DNA from: Pseudomonadota bacterium
Lineage (GTDB): Bacteria > Pseudomonadota > Alphaproteobacteria > Rhizobiales > Rhizobiaceae
Direction: 5' to 3'
DNA: 57,651 bases
Assembly (NCBI GenBank): GCA_023444445.1
Contig: JAEXMK010000082.1
Coordinates: 1-57,651, forward strand
Numbering within the stretch: the stretch's first letter is position 1; each line of letters opens with the position of its first letter. A program made the position numbers and the translations under genes. The notes below the pieces were generated by a model. It had not been told where the DNA came from. It was given only the letters and a program-made list of their open reading frames with translations, and did no database searches. This document shows, piece after piece, positions 10,822 to 19,056 of this stretch.

Positions 10822-11619
10822 ATGACGATGCGGTCCCCCTTAAACGACCTTCCGAAGACGGCCCTTGGTGCCTGTTATGCCATTTTCGTCATCTATCTGC
10901 TGTTGCCGCTGGCCCTGATGATGGCAATGAGCTTCAAGGATGCAAACTTCATCGCCTTTCCGATCAGCAACTGGACCCTGGACTGGTACGGCAAAGTGCT
11001 GCAGGACAAGCAGTTCATCGAAGCGTCGGTGTATTCGGCCGGCATTGCGCTTGCCACCACGATTGGTGCGACCGTCATCGGTGTTTGGATTGCCCTGCTG
11101 ATTTCAGCCGAAGGCATCCGCGGCAAGGCCATCCTCTTTGCGCTCGCCTGTCTGCCTGCCGTCGTTCCCGGTCTCATCAACGCCATCTCGATGCGGATAT
11201 TCATCCGGATGGTCGATATCCCCACGGGCACCTTCGCCATCATTCTGTCCCACACCGTACACGCGGTGCCGTTTGTCGTGATCATGGTGCTGACGCGCCT
11301 GCGTTCCATGCCTGCCAATCTCGTCGATGCTGCAAGAGACCTCGGGGCGGACGCATTTATCGCCTTCATGCGCGTCACGGTCCCCTACATCCTGCCGGCG
11401 CTGATCGGCGGCATGATCTTCTGCGTTCTGACCAGTATCGACGATTTCGTGCGCACCTTCTTCCTGGGCGGATACAAGCCGACGCTACCGATGCTCATTT
11501 TCGCCAAGGTCCAGGGCGGCATGTCACCCGAGATCAATGCGATGGCGACCATCGTCCTCATCGTCACCGCCGCCATCGGCCTTTATGCCGAGCACTTCAC
11601 CCGCCGTTCGAGGAGCTGA
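10822..11619 (+). CDS. ABC transporter permease (PotC-like)
   Basis: This 265-residue second permease of the transporter has six predicted helices and an EAA loop DAARDLGADAFIAFMRVTVP around residue 175. TAGGAG precedes the ATG at 10822; an in-frame ATG at 10828 is an alternative. It pairs with the upstream permease to form the membrane channel. The stop lies three bases before the ATPase gene, so the transporter genes are closely coupled. Confidence 0.9.
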   Translation: MTMRSPLNDLPKTALGACYAIFVIYLLLPLALMMAMSFKDANFIAFPISNWTLDWYGKVLQDKQFIEASVYSAGIALATTIGATVIGVWIALLISAEGIRGKAILFALACLPAVVPGLINAISMRIFIRMVDIPTGTFAIILSHTVHAVPFVVIMVLTRLRSMPANLVDAARDLGADAFIAFMRVTVPYILPALIGGMIFCVLTSIDDFVRTFFLGGYKPTLPMLIFAKVQGGMSPEINAMATIVLIVTAAIGLYAEHFTRRSRS

Positions 11620-11622
11620 GTA

Positions 11623-12693
11623 ATGCAGCCGGTTGTTCATTTTAAAAACGTCAACAAGTCTTACGGCGCGTCTCTTGCTGTCGACGATCTGGACCTGGCG
11701 GTCGCGCCGGGCCAATTCGTTACCCTGCTTGGCCCCTCCGGTTGCGGCAAATCCACGACGCTGAGAATGCTGGGCGGGTTCGAAACGCCGTCTTCCGGCG
11801 AGATCTACCTCAACGGGCAGCCGATTTCGCATCTGCCGCCCAACAGGCGAAACGTCAATATCGTCTTTCAGGACTATGCCCTGTTTCCGCACCTGTCAGT
11901 CCAGCGCAACATTGCTTTCGGACTTGAACTGAAGGGGCTGGATTCGGCGTCCATCCACCGCCGGGTGATGGAACTCCTCGGTCTCGTCAAGCTGCAGGAT
12001 TTTGCAGGGCGCATGCCTGAACAATTGTCAGGTGGTCAGCGCCAGCGCGTGGCCCTCATGCGGGCGCTGGCGCCGGACCCGAATGTCTTGCTGCTCGACG
12101 AGCCGCTATCGGCACTCGACGCCAAGCTGCGTCATGAGATGCAGATCGAGTTGAAGTCGATCCAGCAGACGACCGGCAAAACCTTCATCTTCGTCACCCA
12201 TGACCAGGAAGAGGCGCTGACCATGTCTGATGTCGTGGTGGTGATGAACAAGGGGCGGATCGAGCAGATGGGAGCGCCTGATGATCTCTATGCGCGCCCC
12301 CGCAGCCGCTTCGTCGCCGACTTCATCGGTCAGAGCAACTTTCTCGAAGGCCGATTAGTCTCTGCCGAGGGCGGGGTCGCTACGGTGGACTGGCAGGGCA
12401 GCTTGATCCGGGCCGATCTCAACGGCCACCATCACGCCATTGGCAGCCACGTTACGATTGCGCTGCGTCCGGAGGCTCTGTTCTGTCTGCCCGAGCAGCC
12501 GAGTGATCGTTTTGCCCTCAAGGGCCAGATCGAGCGGCGTGTGTTCAAGGGCGCGCACACGACGTTGACTGTCCGTCTGGATAACGGCGCCCTCCTGTCG
12601 GCCCAGCTCGATCCGGTGGCGCTCTCGCATCTCGAAGGCGAGACAGTCTGGGTCGGCTGGCGTGATCGCGATGCCGTGGTGCTGGCCGATTAA
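11623..12693 (+). CDS. ABC transporter ATP-binding protein (PotA-like)
   Basis: This 356-residue ATPase energises the transporter encoded just upstream. It has Walker A GPSGCGKST at residues 37-45, Q-loop VFQDYALFPHL, signature LSGGQRQRV, Walker B NVLLLDEPLSALD and the switch histidine in FVTHDQEEA. A C-terminal TOBE domain of about 120 residues is typical of the PotA/FbpC/MalK group. It follows the permease stop by three bases. Confidence 0.95.
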   Translation: MQPVVHFKNVNKSYGASLAVDDLDLAVAPGQFVTLLGPSGCGKSTTLRMLGGFETPSSGEIYLNGQPISHLPPNRRNVNIVFQDYALFPHLSVQRNIAFGLELKGLDSASIHRRVMELLGLVKLQDFAGRMPEQLSGGQRQRVALMRALAPDPNVLLLDEPLSALDAKLRHEMQIELKSIQQTTGKTFIFVTHDQEEALTMSDVVVVMNKGRIEQMGAPDDLYARPRSRFVADFIGQSNFLEGRLVSAEGGVATVDWQGSLIRADLNGHHHAIGSHVTIALRPEALFCLPEQPSDRFALKGQIERRVFKGAHTTLTVRLDNGALLSAQLDPVALSHLEGETVWVGWRDRDAVVLAD

Positions 12694-12746
12694 TCCTCAT
12701 GCTCGTCGGTACCGATGGGCAACAATATTTTTCAGGAGATCACCTG

Positions 12747-14228
12747 ATGACTTTGGAACAGCAAGACCGGACCGAGCAGCAGAGACTAGCTGCGCTCAAC
12801 GCCCGGGTGAGGCAGGATCTGTCCTACCTCAACTATCCCGCAGCAAACTGGTCGAAACCTGTCTCGACCTCAGAGGGCCAGCGCGCCAGTGACGTCGTGA
12901 TCATCGGCGGCGGCATGTGCGGCCTCGTTGCCTGGCATGCCCTGACACGGGCAGGGATCGCCAATATCCGGATTGTGGACCGGGCGGCAAAAGGCGAGGA
13001 GGGGCCCTGGGTGACTTACGCGCGCATGGAAACCCTGCGCTCGCCCAAGAACCTTCTGGGACCGGCCCTCGGCATGGCGTCGCTCACCTTCAGGGCTTGG
13101 TTCACCGCCCGCTTTGGCGAAGAGGCCTGGGAAGAACTCTTCCGCATTCCGCGACCGATGTGGATGGAATATCTGGGCTGGTACCGGCAGGTGATGGAAA
13201 TCCCGGTTGAAAACAATATCCACGTCACCCGCGTCATCCCACGGCCCGATGGGCTTCTGGAGCTGGAGATCGAGGGTGGGAAGGCCGCCCCGATCATCAC
13301 CCGGAAACTGGTGATGGCAACGGGGCGCGATGGCCTTGGAGAACCGACGATCCCGGATTTTGTGAAGGGCATGCAGCGCCACGTCAGCTGGGCGCATTCC
13401 GCCGACATGATTGATTTTCAGCGTCTGAAAGGGAAACGCGTCGTTGTCATCGGGGTAGGGGCGTCCGCCGTGGACAATGCCGCCGAAGCGCTGGAACAGG
13501 GCGCAGGAGAGGTGCGTCTCCTTGCCAGACGCAAGACAATGCCGACCATCAACAAGTTGATGGGCATCGGATCCTATGGCGTCACCGCTGGCTTCGCCAA
13601 AATTGACCCTGAGTGGCGCTGGCGTCTCATGGATTATTCCGTCAAGCAACAGACCCCCGCGCCGCACAATTCAACGCTGAGGGTGAGCCGACATCCCAAC
13701 GCCTATTTCCATTTCGACTGCGGTATCCAATCGATGAAGGAAGAAGGCGGCGAGGTTGTGATCACGACAATCAACGGCCGCGTCTTTCGGACCGATTTCG
13801 TGATTTTGGGAACGGGATTCTCAATAGACCCCCAAAGTCGTCCCGAACTCGAAATGTTCAACGGGCAGATCGCCTGCTGGGAGGACCGCTACACACCGCC
13901 AGCAGGTGAGGAAAACCCCGGTCTTGGGCGTTTCCCCTGGCTGCAAGACGACTTCTCCTTCACCGAGAAAGAGCCGGGTGCCGCCCCTTGGCTGCAGCAC
14001 ATCCATTGTTTCAATTACGGTTCATCGGTCAGTCTGGGCAAAGTCAGCGGCGATATTCCGGCCATCAGCGAAGGTGCGCTCTGGCTCGCGCGAGGTATCG
14101 CCGCTTCGCTGTTCATCGCCGACATCGATCATCACTGGGAAGCGCTGAAGGCTTACGAAAAGCCTGAACTCGATGGGTCCGAATGGACCGATGCGGATGC
14201 CGGCCCTTCCATGCAGAAGACAGCCTGA
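12747..14228 (+). CDS. Flavin-containing monooxygenase-like FAD/NAD(P)-binding oxidoreductase
   Basis: This 493-residue protein has two dinucleotide folds: GGGMCG at residues 54-59 for FAD and GVGASAVDN at about 236-244 for NAD(P)H. Between them, SWAHSADMIDF near 214-224 is similar to the FMO/BVMO identity region. ATGRDGLG and ILGTGFSID are typical later FAD-domain motifs. ATG 12747 is preferred because AGGAG lies eight bases before it; an earlier ATG at 12699 has no such site. Family members hydroxylate or oxygenate amines, sulfides or ketones, so it could oxidise the imported compound. It comes 53 bases after the ATPase gene and belongs to the same run. The exact reaction is not predictable. 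Confidence 0.82.
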   Translation: MTLEQQDRTEQQRLAALNARVRQDLSYLNYPAANWSKPVSTSEGQRASDVVIIGGGMCGLVAWHALTRAGIANIRIVDRAAKGEEGPWVTYARMETLRSPKNLLGPALGMASLTFRAWFTARFGEEAWEELFRIPRPMWMEYLGWYRQVMEIPVENNIHVTRVIPRPDGLLELEIEGGKAAPIITRKLVMATGRDGLGEPTIPDFVKGMQRHVSWAHSADMIDFQRLKGKRVVVIGVGASAVDNAAEALEQGAGEVRLLARRKTMPTINKLMGIGSYGVTAGFAKIDPEWRWRLMDYSVKQQTPAPHNSTLRVSRHPNAYFHFDCGIQSMKEEGGEVVITTINGRVFRTDFVILGTGFSIDPQSRPELEMFNGQIACWEDRYTPPAGEENPGLGRFPWLQDDFSFTEKEPGAAPWLQHIHCFNYGSSVSLGKVSGDIPAISEGALWLARGIAASLFIADIDHHWEALKAYEKPELDGSEWTDADAGPSMQKTA

Positions 14229-14238
14229 GGCTAAAGTG

Positions 14239-14832
14239 ATGAGCAGAAAAACCGTTTATTATTACCACGCGCTCAGTTCGCCCTGGGCCTATCTGGGCTG
14301 GCCACAGTTCAAGGCGCTGATCGAAAAGTACGATCTTGATGTCGTCGTCCGCCCCACCCGTATCGTCACCGAAAACGGTGGTGTTCCGCTTCGTTCCAGA
14401 CCCCAGCCGCGGCAGGACTACCACGCCGTCGAACTGGACCGCTGGCGCAAGCGTCTGGGCATGCCGTTGGTGCTGAAGCCCAGATATTATCCGACCAACA
14501 ACGAGTTTTCCGCGCGCATGGTGATTGCGGCCGACAGGCAGGGTTTGCCCGCACTGGAACTCAGTCATGCGCTTCTGCGAGCCCTGTGGGCGGAGGAGAA
14601 GGACGTGACCGATCCGGACGTTCGCATTGCCGTGGCAAACAGCCTGGATCTTGATGGTCGTGCGCTGTGTGCGCTCGAAGACACGCCCGGTATCATGGCG
14701 GCCTGGCATGAGAGCCACGCCGAAGCGCAGTCGCGTGGTGTCTTTGGAACCCCAACCTGGGTTTATCGCGACACGCTTTACTGGGGGCAGGACCGCCTGA
14801 CCTTTCTGGATGACGCTCTTTCCGAGGATTGA
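14239..14832 (+). CDS. DsbA-fold protein, 2-hydroxychromene-2-carboxylate isomerase-like
   Basis: This 197-residue protein has a thioredoxin/DsbA-like fold of the kappa-GST/HCCA-isomerase group. The start YYYHALSSPWAYLG carries the SPWAYLG/SPYSYL-type motif where the glutathione-activating serine sits, in place of a CxxC pair. GVFGTPTWVY near the C-terminus is the family's cis-proline loop. Relatives use glutathione to isomerise aromatic ring-cleavage intermediates, or have unassigned roles. ATG 14239 lies 10 bases after the monooxygenase stop. Its position suggests processing of an oxidised intermediate. Confidence 0.82.
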   Translation: MSRKTVYYYHALSSPWAYLGWPQFKALIEKYDLDVVVRPTRIVTENGGVPLRSRPQPRQDYHAVELDRWRKRLGMPLVLKPRYYPTNNEFSARMVIAADRQGLPALELSHALLRALWAEEKDVTDPDVRIAVANSLDLDGRALCALEDTPGIMAAWHESHAEAQSRGVFGTPTWVYRDTLYWGQDRLTFLDDALSED

Positions 14833-14839
14833 AAAAACA

Positions 14840-15343
14840 ATGACAGCCACACCTCCAGAAGACGTGATCGACCGCGTCCTCGGCCTTGATGAAAGCTCCG
14901 ATCTGCTGAAACTCCGCGAGCGGCGCTCTAAGCTTAAACACCTGACGCAGACCAGCTATTTTGCAGCTTTGAGGCCAGCAGAGCCACGCAACTTTTCCTA
15001 CGCCCTGCGGGCGGCACTTGCCGCGCGTATGTGTGCTTTGTGGAAGGCGAAAGAACTCCATGCGCACTACATTGAGCGGCTTGCCGAGGAGGGAGGCTCC
15101 GCCTACGCATCAGTCGCCGATCCGTCGTCGGTCCTTCAGCACGAGGATCCCCGTTTGCAAGCCATTCTAAACCACGTTGATCTCGTGACCCTTATGCCGA
15201 AGAACGCGACCCGTGAAAACATTGAGAAACTCTACGCTGTTGGTCTCGACGACCGCGATATCGTCACGCTCGCCGGCCTTATTGCCTATGTGAATTATCA
15301 GGTGCTGGTCGTCGCCGGCCTCAAGATGATGAGGGACAATTGA
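14840..15343 (+). CDS. CMD-domain protein (Avi_7170-type)
   Basis: This 167-residue protein is similar to the carboxymuconolactone-decarboxylase/AhpD superfamily, subgroup described as the Avi_7170 family. The second half holds the helical CMD core (ENIEKLYAVGLDDRDIVTLAGLIAYVNYQ). There is no CxxC redox pair in the core, so it is unlikely to be an independent peroxidase and may instead partner the next protein. ATG 14840 lies seven bases after the preceding stop. The next gene starts one base after its stop, supporting a paired product. Confidence 0.75.
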   Translation: MTATPPEDVIDRVLGLDESSDLLKLRERRSKLKHLTQTSYFAALRPAEPRNFSYALRAALAARMCALWKAKELHAHYIERLAEEGGSAYASVADPSSVLQHEDPRLQAILNHVDLVTLMPKNATRENIEKLYAVGLDDRDIVTLAGLIAYVNYQVLVVAGLKMMRDN

Positions 15344-15344
15344 T

Positions 15345-15923
15345 ATGTCACAGCCCGTCCATGAATTCACCCTCGATGCGCTTGACTGGCATCCCTACGT
15401 CAAGCCTGTCGATCTCACGACGGCGACGCCCGAGCAATTCTCGGCCCTGAAGGTCACCCCTTCCAATACCAAGGTATCGGCCTATGTCCTGGTGCTCGCC
15501 AATGAGGCGGAGGCGTTGAACGAGCGCACCCCGCTCTTCAACGATATCATGTATAGTGACGGCGGGTTGTCACGCGGCGGTCGGGAAATCGGCGCGCTGG
15601 CGGCATCCTTCGTCAATCACTGCATCTATTGCGCCGCGGTTCACGCCAACCGCTACATCCAGCTGGAAAAGCGGCCGGAGGTCGTTGACGAGATATACAA
15701 GAACGGGCTGGATGCGGACCTTCCTGATTTCGAGCAGGCGCTGTTCAATTTCGGTGTCGATCTGACCGCACATCCAGACAATGTGGGGGTCTACCAATTT
15801 TATCACTTGCGGGAAATCGGCCTGGATGATCTTGAAATTCTCGACCTCATCCATTCCATCGCCATCTTCGGCTGGGCGAACCGGCTGATGCATACGTTGG
15901 GTGAACCACATCGGAAAGAATAA
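15345..15923 (+). CDS. Alkylhydroperoxidase-domain protein (Avi_7169-type)
   Basis: This 192-residue AhpD-like protein contains the redox motif HCIYCAAVH, with Cys93 and Cys96 and the conserved His100, as needed for a peroxidatic/resolving pair. The family reduces alkyl hydroperoxides, or in related groups acts in metabolic steps. Following a flavin monooxygenase, a role in removing peroxide or a peroxy intermediate is plausible. It is immediately downstream of the CMD partner and is followed without a gap by the MATE gene. Confidence 0.82.
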   Translation: MSQPVHEFTLDALDWHPYVKPVDLTTATPEQFSALKVTPSNTKVSAYVLVLANEAEALNERTPLFNDIMYSDGGLSRGGREIGALAASFVNHCIYCAAVHANRYIQLEKRPEVVDEIYKNGLDADLPDFEQALFNFGVDLTAHPDNVGVYQFYHLREIGLDDLEILDLIHSIAIFGWANRLMHTLGEPHRKE

Positions 15924-17261
15924 GTGAAGGCAACGGCAATCACGGGGACCGAGGCAGCTGTCCGCCCGTTCAGCGTCGCGCACCGCGATGTCCTCAAAAT
16001 CGCGATACCGATGATGATCGCGTATCTGTCGACGCCGCTAGTCGGTCTGGTGGCGACTGGTGTCATCGCGCATATGCGAAACGAGGCACTGGTGGGCGGT
16101 GTCGCGCTGGCCTCAGTTATCTTCGACGTCATCTTCGTGACCTTCAATTTTCTGCGCGGCGCCACGACCGGTTTTACGGCGCAGGCGATGGGCGCGGGCG
16201 ACCGGGTGGCTGAACAGCGCATGTTGCTGAGCGGGCTTATCATCGCAATGGTGGCCGGTCTGTCGTTGCTGCTGCTCCAGGGCCCGATCGGCGCGCTTGG
16301 CATGAGCGTGATGGGCGCAGATGGGATTGTCGCCGAAGCCGCCACGACCTACTTCCACTGGCGGATCTGGTCGGCCCCCTTTGTTCTGTTCAATTTTGTC
16401 GCCTTCGGCTGGCTTATTGGCCGCGGTGAGGCCATGTGGAGCATGATCCTTCAGACGCTGCTGAATGGCCTGAATGCCGCCCTCAGCGTGCACTGGGTCA
16501 TAGGGCTCGGCTGGGGCGTGGAAGGCGTTGCGATCGCCACGCTGGTTGCAGAAGGCGTGACCGCTGTGGCAGGCGCAGCTTTGATCCTGGCCAAGACCGA
16601 TCGCTCCTCCTGGCAGCTTCCTGATATACCGGCGATCAGACGATCCTTTGCGGTCAACGGCGACATGATGATCCGCTCATTCGCATTGCTGATCGGCCTG
16701 TCCTTTTTTACGCGCCAGAGCGGCTTTCTCGGGATCGAGGTGCTTGCCGCCAACACCATTCTCTTGCGGTTCTATTTCTTCGGCGTCGCCTTCCTCGATG
16801 GTGTCGCTACAGCGGCAGAACAACTTGCCGGCCGCGCCGTCGGTGCACGTTATCGACCTGCTTTCGATCGTACGATCAAGCTGACGACGCTCTGGGGCGT
16901 CATTTTTGCGGCGCTGGTTTCCTTGGCATTCCTGGCTGGCGGGGATTGGGTCATCGCGCTGACGGCGCCTACCGATGCCGTTGCGAGAATGGCTGACGGT
17001 TATCTGATCTACGTGGTGGTTCTGCCTGTCGTCGGCATCATCGCTTTTCAGATGGACGGCGTCTATATCGGTTCCACTTGGTCTCGGCAAATGCGCAACC
17101 TTATGGTGGCATCTCTGATCATCTATTTCGCCGCCTGGGCGGTCCTGCAGCCTCTTTATGGCAACGATGGCCTATGGATTTCCCTGCTGTTGTTCCAGGG
17201 CGCTCGAAGCATCGCCTTTCGGCTCATGCTTCCGAGACTTGCGGCGGCAACGTTCCGGTAA
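15924..17261 (+). CDS. MATE-family efflux transporter
   Basis: This 445-residue integral membrane protein has twelve predicted helices in two MatE repeats (first: DVLKIAIPMMIAYLSTPLVGLV; second around residues 240-400). MATE proteins export cationic drugs or metabolites by Na+ or H+ antiport. It starts with GTG at 15924, directly after the previous stop, so it depends on translational coupling. Being last in the operon, it probably exports a toxic intermediate, an unused part of the substrate, or the opine made by the divergent gene. The RND/MFS alternatives are ruled out by helix pattern and length. Confidence 0.88.
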   Translation: MKATAITGTEAAVRPFSVAHRDVLKIAIPMMIAYLSTPLVGLVATGVIAHMRNEALVGGVALASVIFDVIFVTFNFLRGATTGFTAQAMGAGDRVAEQRMLLSGLIIAMVAGLSLLLLQGPIGALGMSVMGADGIVAEAATTYFHWRIWSAPFVLFNFVAFGWLIGRGEAMWSMILQTLLNGLNAALSVHWVIGLGWGVEGVAIATLVAEGVTAVAGAALILAKTDRSSWQLPDIPAIRRSFAVNGDMMIRSFALLIGLSFFTRQSGFLGIEVLAANTILLRFYFFGVAFLDGVATAAEQLAGRAVGARYRPAFDRTIKLTTLWGVIFAALVSLAFLAGGDWVIALTAPTDAVARMADGYLIYVVVLPVVGIIAFQMDGVYIGSTWSRQMRNLMVASLIIYFAAWAVLQPLYGNDGLWISLLLFQGARSIAFRLMLPRLAAATFR

Positions 17262-17631
17262 AGATGTGACGACGAATTGCCGTGGGCGGTCAGCCGCTGT
17301 AGAAATGGCGAGCGGCTTTGATGAAGGCACTGAAGGCAGCGGGCTCGGTTTGTGCTATCCCCGTACATAATCCAGTTATTCCGCAGCGATTGTTGGGTTT
17401 TGATAACGTGCTTTTACAAGCAAGGCAGCCTCTGCGACTGCCTGATTTACCCGCGCGTTTATGGTCGGTGAAAGCTCACCTTCTACGAAATCCCGGCCGG
17501 AAGACGATAGAGGCTCTTCTGGACAAGATCATGCGGGGCACGGAGGAATTCGGGCGACGCATATCGAGGTAACGGCGGCCCGTCATTAACGAGAGACCAA
17601 CGGGGAAAACACTTCTAACGGCGATGACGTG
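17262..17631. other. Intergenic stretch with a possible gene relic
   Basis: The 370 bases between the MATE stop and the ROK-regulator stop contain one 83-codon open frame that may be the C-terminal relic of a regulator. Nothing else is recognisable: no T-run terminator, RNA gene or repeat. Confidence 0.4.
17321..17572 (+). pseudogene. Possible LysR C-terminal relic
   Basis: From ATG 17321 an 83-codon frame ends at 17572. Its middle, LPARLWSVKAHLLRNPGRKT then IEALLDKIM, has the look of the last strand and helix of a LysR effector domain (the usual pattern is Leu-Trp-x-x-x-His, Leu-Arg, then a final helix with Leu-Leu-Asp). There is no DNA-binding half and no ribosome binding site. It could equally be a chance frame, so the call is tentative. 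Confidence 0.22.
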
Positions 17632-18765
17632 TCATGCCCAGCCCTTCAGTGCCCGTCCGGAATAATAGCTGGGCGTGGTGGCGCGGTAGATCGGTATGCT
17701 CGCGGCGCCGAGATGAGGCAGGTCGCTCATGATCGATTTGCGTATTTCCGGAGGCTCGACGAAAAAATCCTCGCCGAGTATGTCCAGCGAACCGATACGC
17801 CGCACGATATGTTCGAGAATCCAGTCCGGCAGCGATCCACCAAAAATGATGGCTGCCGGATCCATTGTGCGGGCGACCGTCAGTGAAAGCAGGCGAAGCT
17901 GATCCGTTGCCCGCTCCAGCCACGACACCACGGCGGGATGATCGGAATAACTTTCGTCAACATCCTTCAGGCGTCGAATGCTGATGCCCTGAGCAGCCAG
18001 AGTGTCGCACAGGTCCTGTCCCGAGGGGCGGGGATGGGATTTTGGAAACAGTCCACCGAACTCGCCGGCATTGCCGTTGGTGCCGCGATAGAGATGGCGC
18101 TGCACTACCACGGCGCCACCAATGCCATAGGTCAGCCAGATCATCGCGAAATTGCGGATATTGCGGCCTGCACCATAATAGAGTTCGGAAAGAATGACGG
18201 TATTGCCGTCATTTTCGTGAAAGACCGGGAAATCGAAATAGGGCTGGAAGTCCTTTTCGACGTCGATATCGCGCCAGCTTTCGAACTGCTTGATGCGGAA
18301 GACATGGCCGCGATCCCGCTTGAAATGGCCGGGAAAGCTGATGCCGCAGCCCAGCACATCTTTCTTTTTTATCTTCGCTTTTTCAAGTACTTGCCGGGCG
18401 GATGCCTCGGCCATCTCCATAATATGCTCGAAACTATGCCCTTCCAGTTCCGATCTGATTTCCTGCCTTATCGTGCCGTTGAGATCAGCCACGCAGACAC
18501 GCAGATCGTCTGGATTGAAATAGACCCCCAGCGTGAAAAGCCCGTTCGGGTTGATTTCGATGGCGGTGGAGGGTTTCCCCCTTTTACCGTCATTGCGGGC
18601 TTCCTCCGCTTCGACGATGAGCCCGGATTCCAGAAGATTGGCGGTCAGGCGGGTCAGGGTGGGTGCGGACACATCCATCTCCCGCGCCAGTTCGATACGC
18701 GACATGCCTCCCTTGCCGCGCAAAATCTCGAGCAGACGCCGCTCATTGTAGCCGAGATCGATCAA
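17632..18765 (-). CDS. ROK-family transcriptional regulator (NagC/XylR type)
   Basis: This 377-residue protein has an N-terminal winged HTH (RIELAREMDVSAPTLTRLTANLLESG near residues 20-50) and a C-terminal ROK sugar-kinase-like domain. In the ROK domain GTNGNAGEFGGLFP is the sugar-binding signature, and HENDGNT holds the aspartate region. The zinc motif CxCGxxGC of NagC/Mlc is not seen; the segment reads PRPSGQDLCDT. ROK regulators respond to sugars, amino sugars or sugar phosphates. It is divergent from the AfuABC-like operon at 19057 and is its likely repressor. Confidence 0.9.
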   Translation of the reverse strand: MIDLGYNERRLLEILRGKGGMSRIELAREMDVSAPTLTRLTANLLESGLIVEAEEARNDGKRGKPSTAIEINPNGLFTLGVYFNPDDLRVCVADLNGTIRQEIRSELEGHSFEHIMEMAEASARQVLEKAKIKKKDVLGCGISFPGHFKRDRGHVFRIKQFESWRDIDVEKDFQPYFDFPVFHENDGNTVILSELYYGAGRNIRNFAMIWLTYGIGGAVVVQRHLYRGTNGNAGEFGGLFPKSHPRPSGQDLCDTLAAQGISIRRLKDVDESYSDHPAVVSWLERATDQLRLLSLTVARTMDPAAIIFGGSLPDWILEHIVRRIGSLDILGEDFFVEPPEIRKSIMSDLPHLGAASIPIYRATTPSYYSGRALKGWA

Positions 18766-18897
18766 AAAAGTCTCCCGCGAGAAATCATGCCGGATGATTA
18801 GCGAAAATTACGCGATTGTACACCGCGTTTCGCCGGAAAACCCGCGATTGAAATTGGGTGGCTGTACGTCAAAATCAGGAAATAATGTGTTTTTTCA

Positions 18898-18919
18898 ATA
18901 TGATATTTTATTGTCATAT
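18898..18919. promoter_or_regulatory. Inverted repeat, possible ROK operator
   Basis: ATATGA at 18898-18903 and TCATAT at 18914-18919 form perfect six-base arms around an AT-rich ten-base spacer. A roughly two-turn AT-rich repeat in the gap between a ROK regulator and its divergent operon fits ROK operators. A second perfect palindrome, TTTACGTAAA, lies at 18949-18958. Confidence 0.4.
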
Positions 18920-18936
18920 TCGAAATAAATTTTGGC

Positions 18937-18969
18937 TTGACTAATTAATTTACGTAAAGAAAATAAATA
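18937..18969 (+). promoter_or_regulatory. Candidate promoter of the AfuABC-like operon
   Basis: TTGACT at 18937-18942 is a good -35 hexamer. AT-rich sequence with AAAATA or TAAATA around 18960-18969 could be the -10, but the spacing is not ideal for either. The palindrome TTTACGTAAA lies between the two, where a bound repressor would block polymerase. The binding-protein start is about 90 bases further on. Confidence 0.35.
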
Positions 18970-19056
18970 GCAGACAGCGGGTGGCGACAGGTAAAACCAA
19001 AAAGAAATCATGTCGCAGGGCCGGTCTGTCAGGGAACAAAAAAACGGAGCCCCCTC

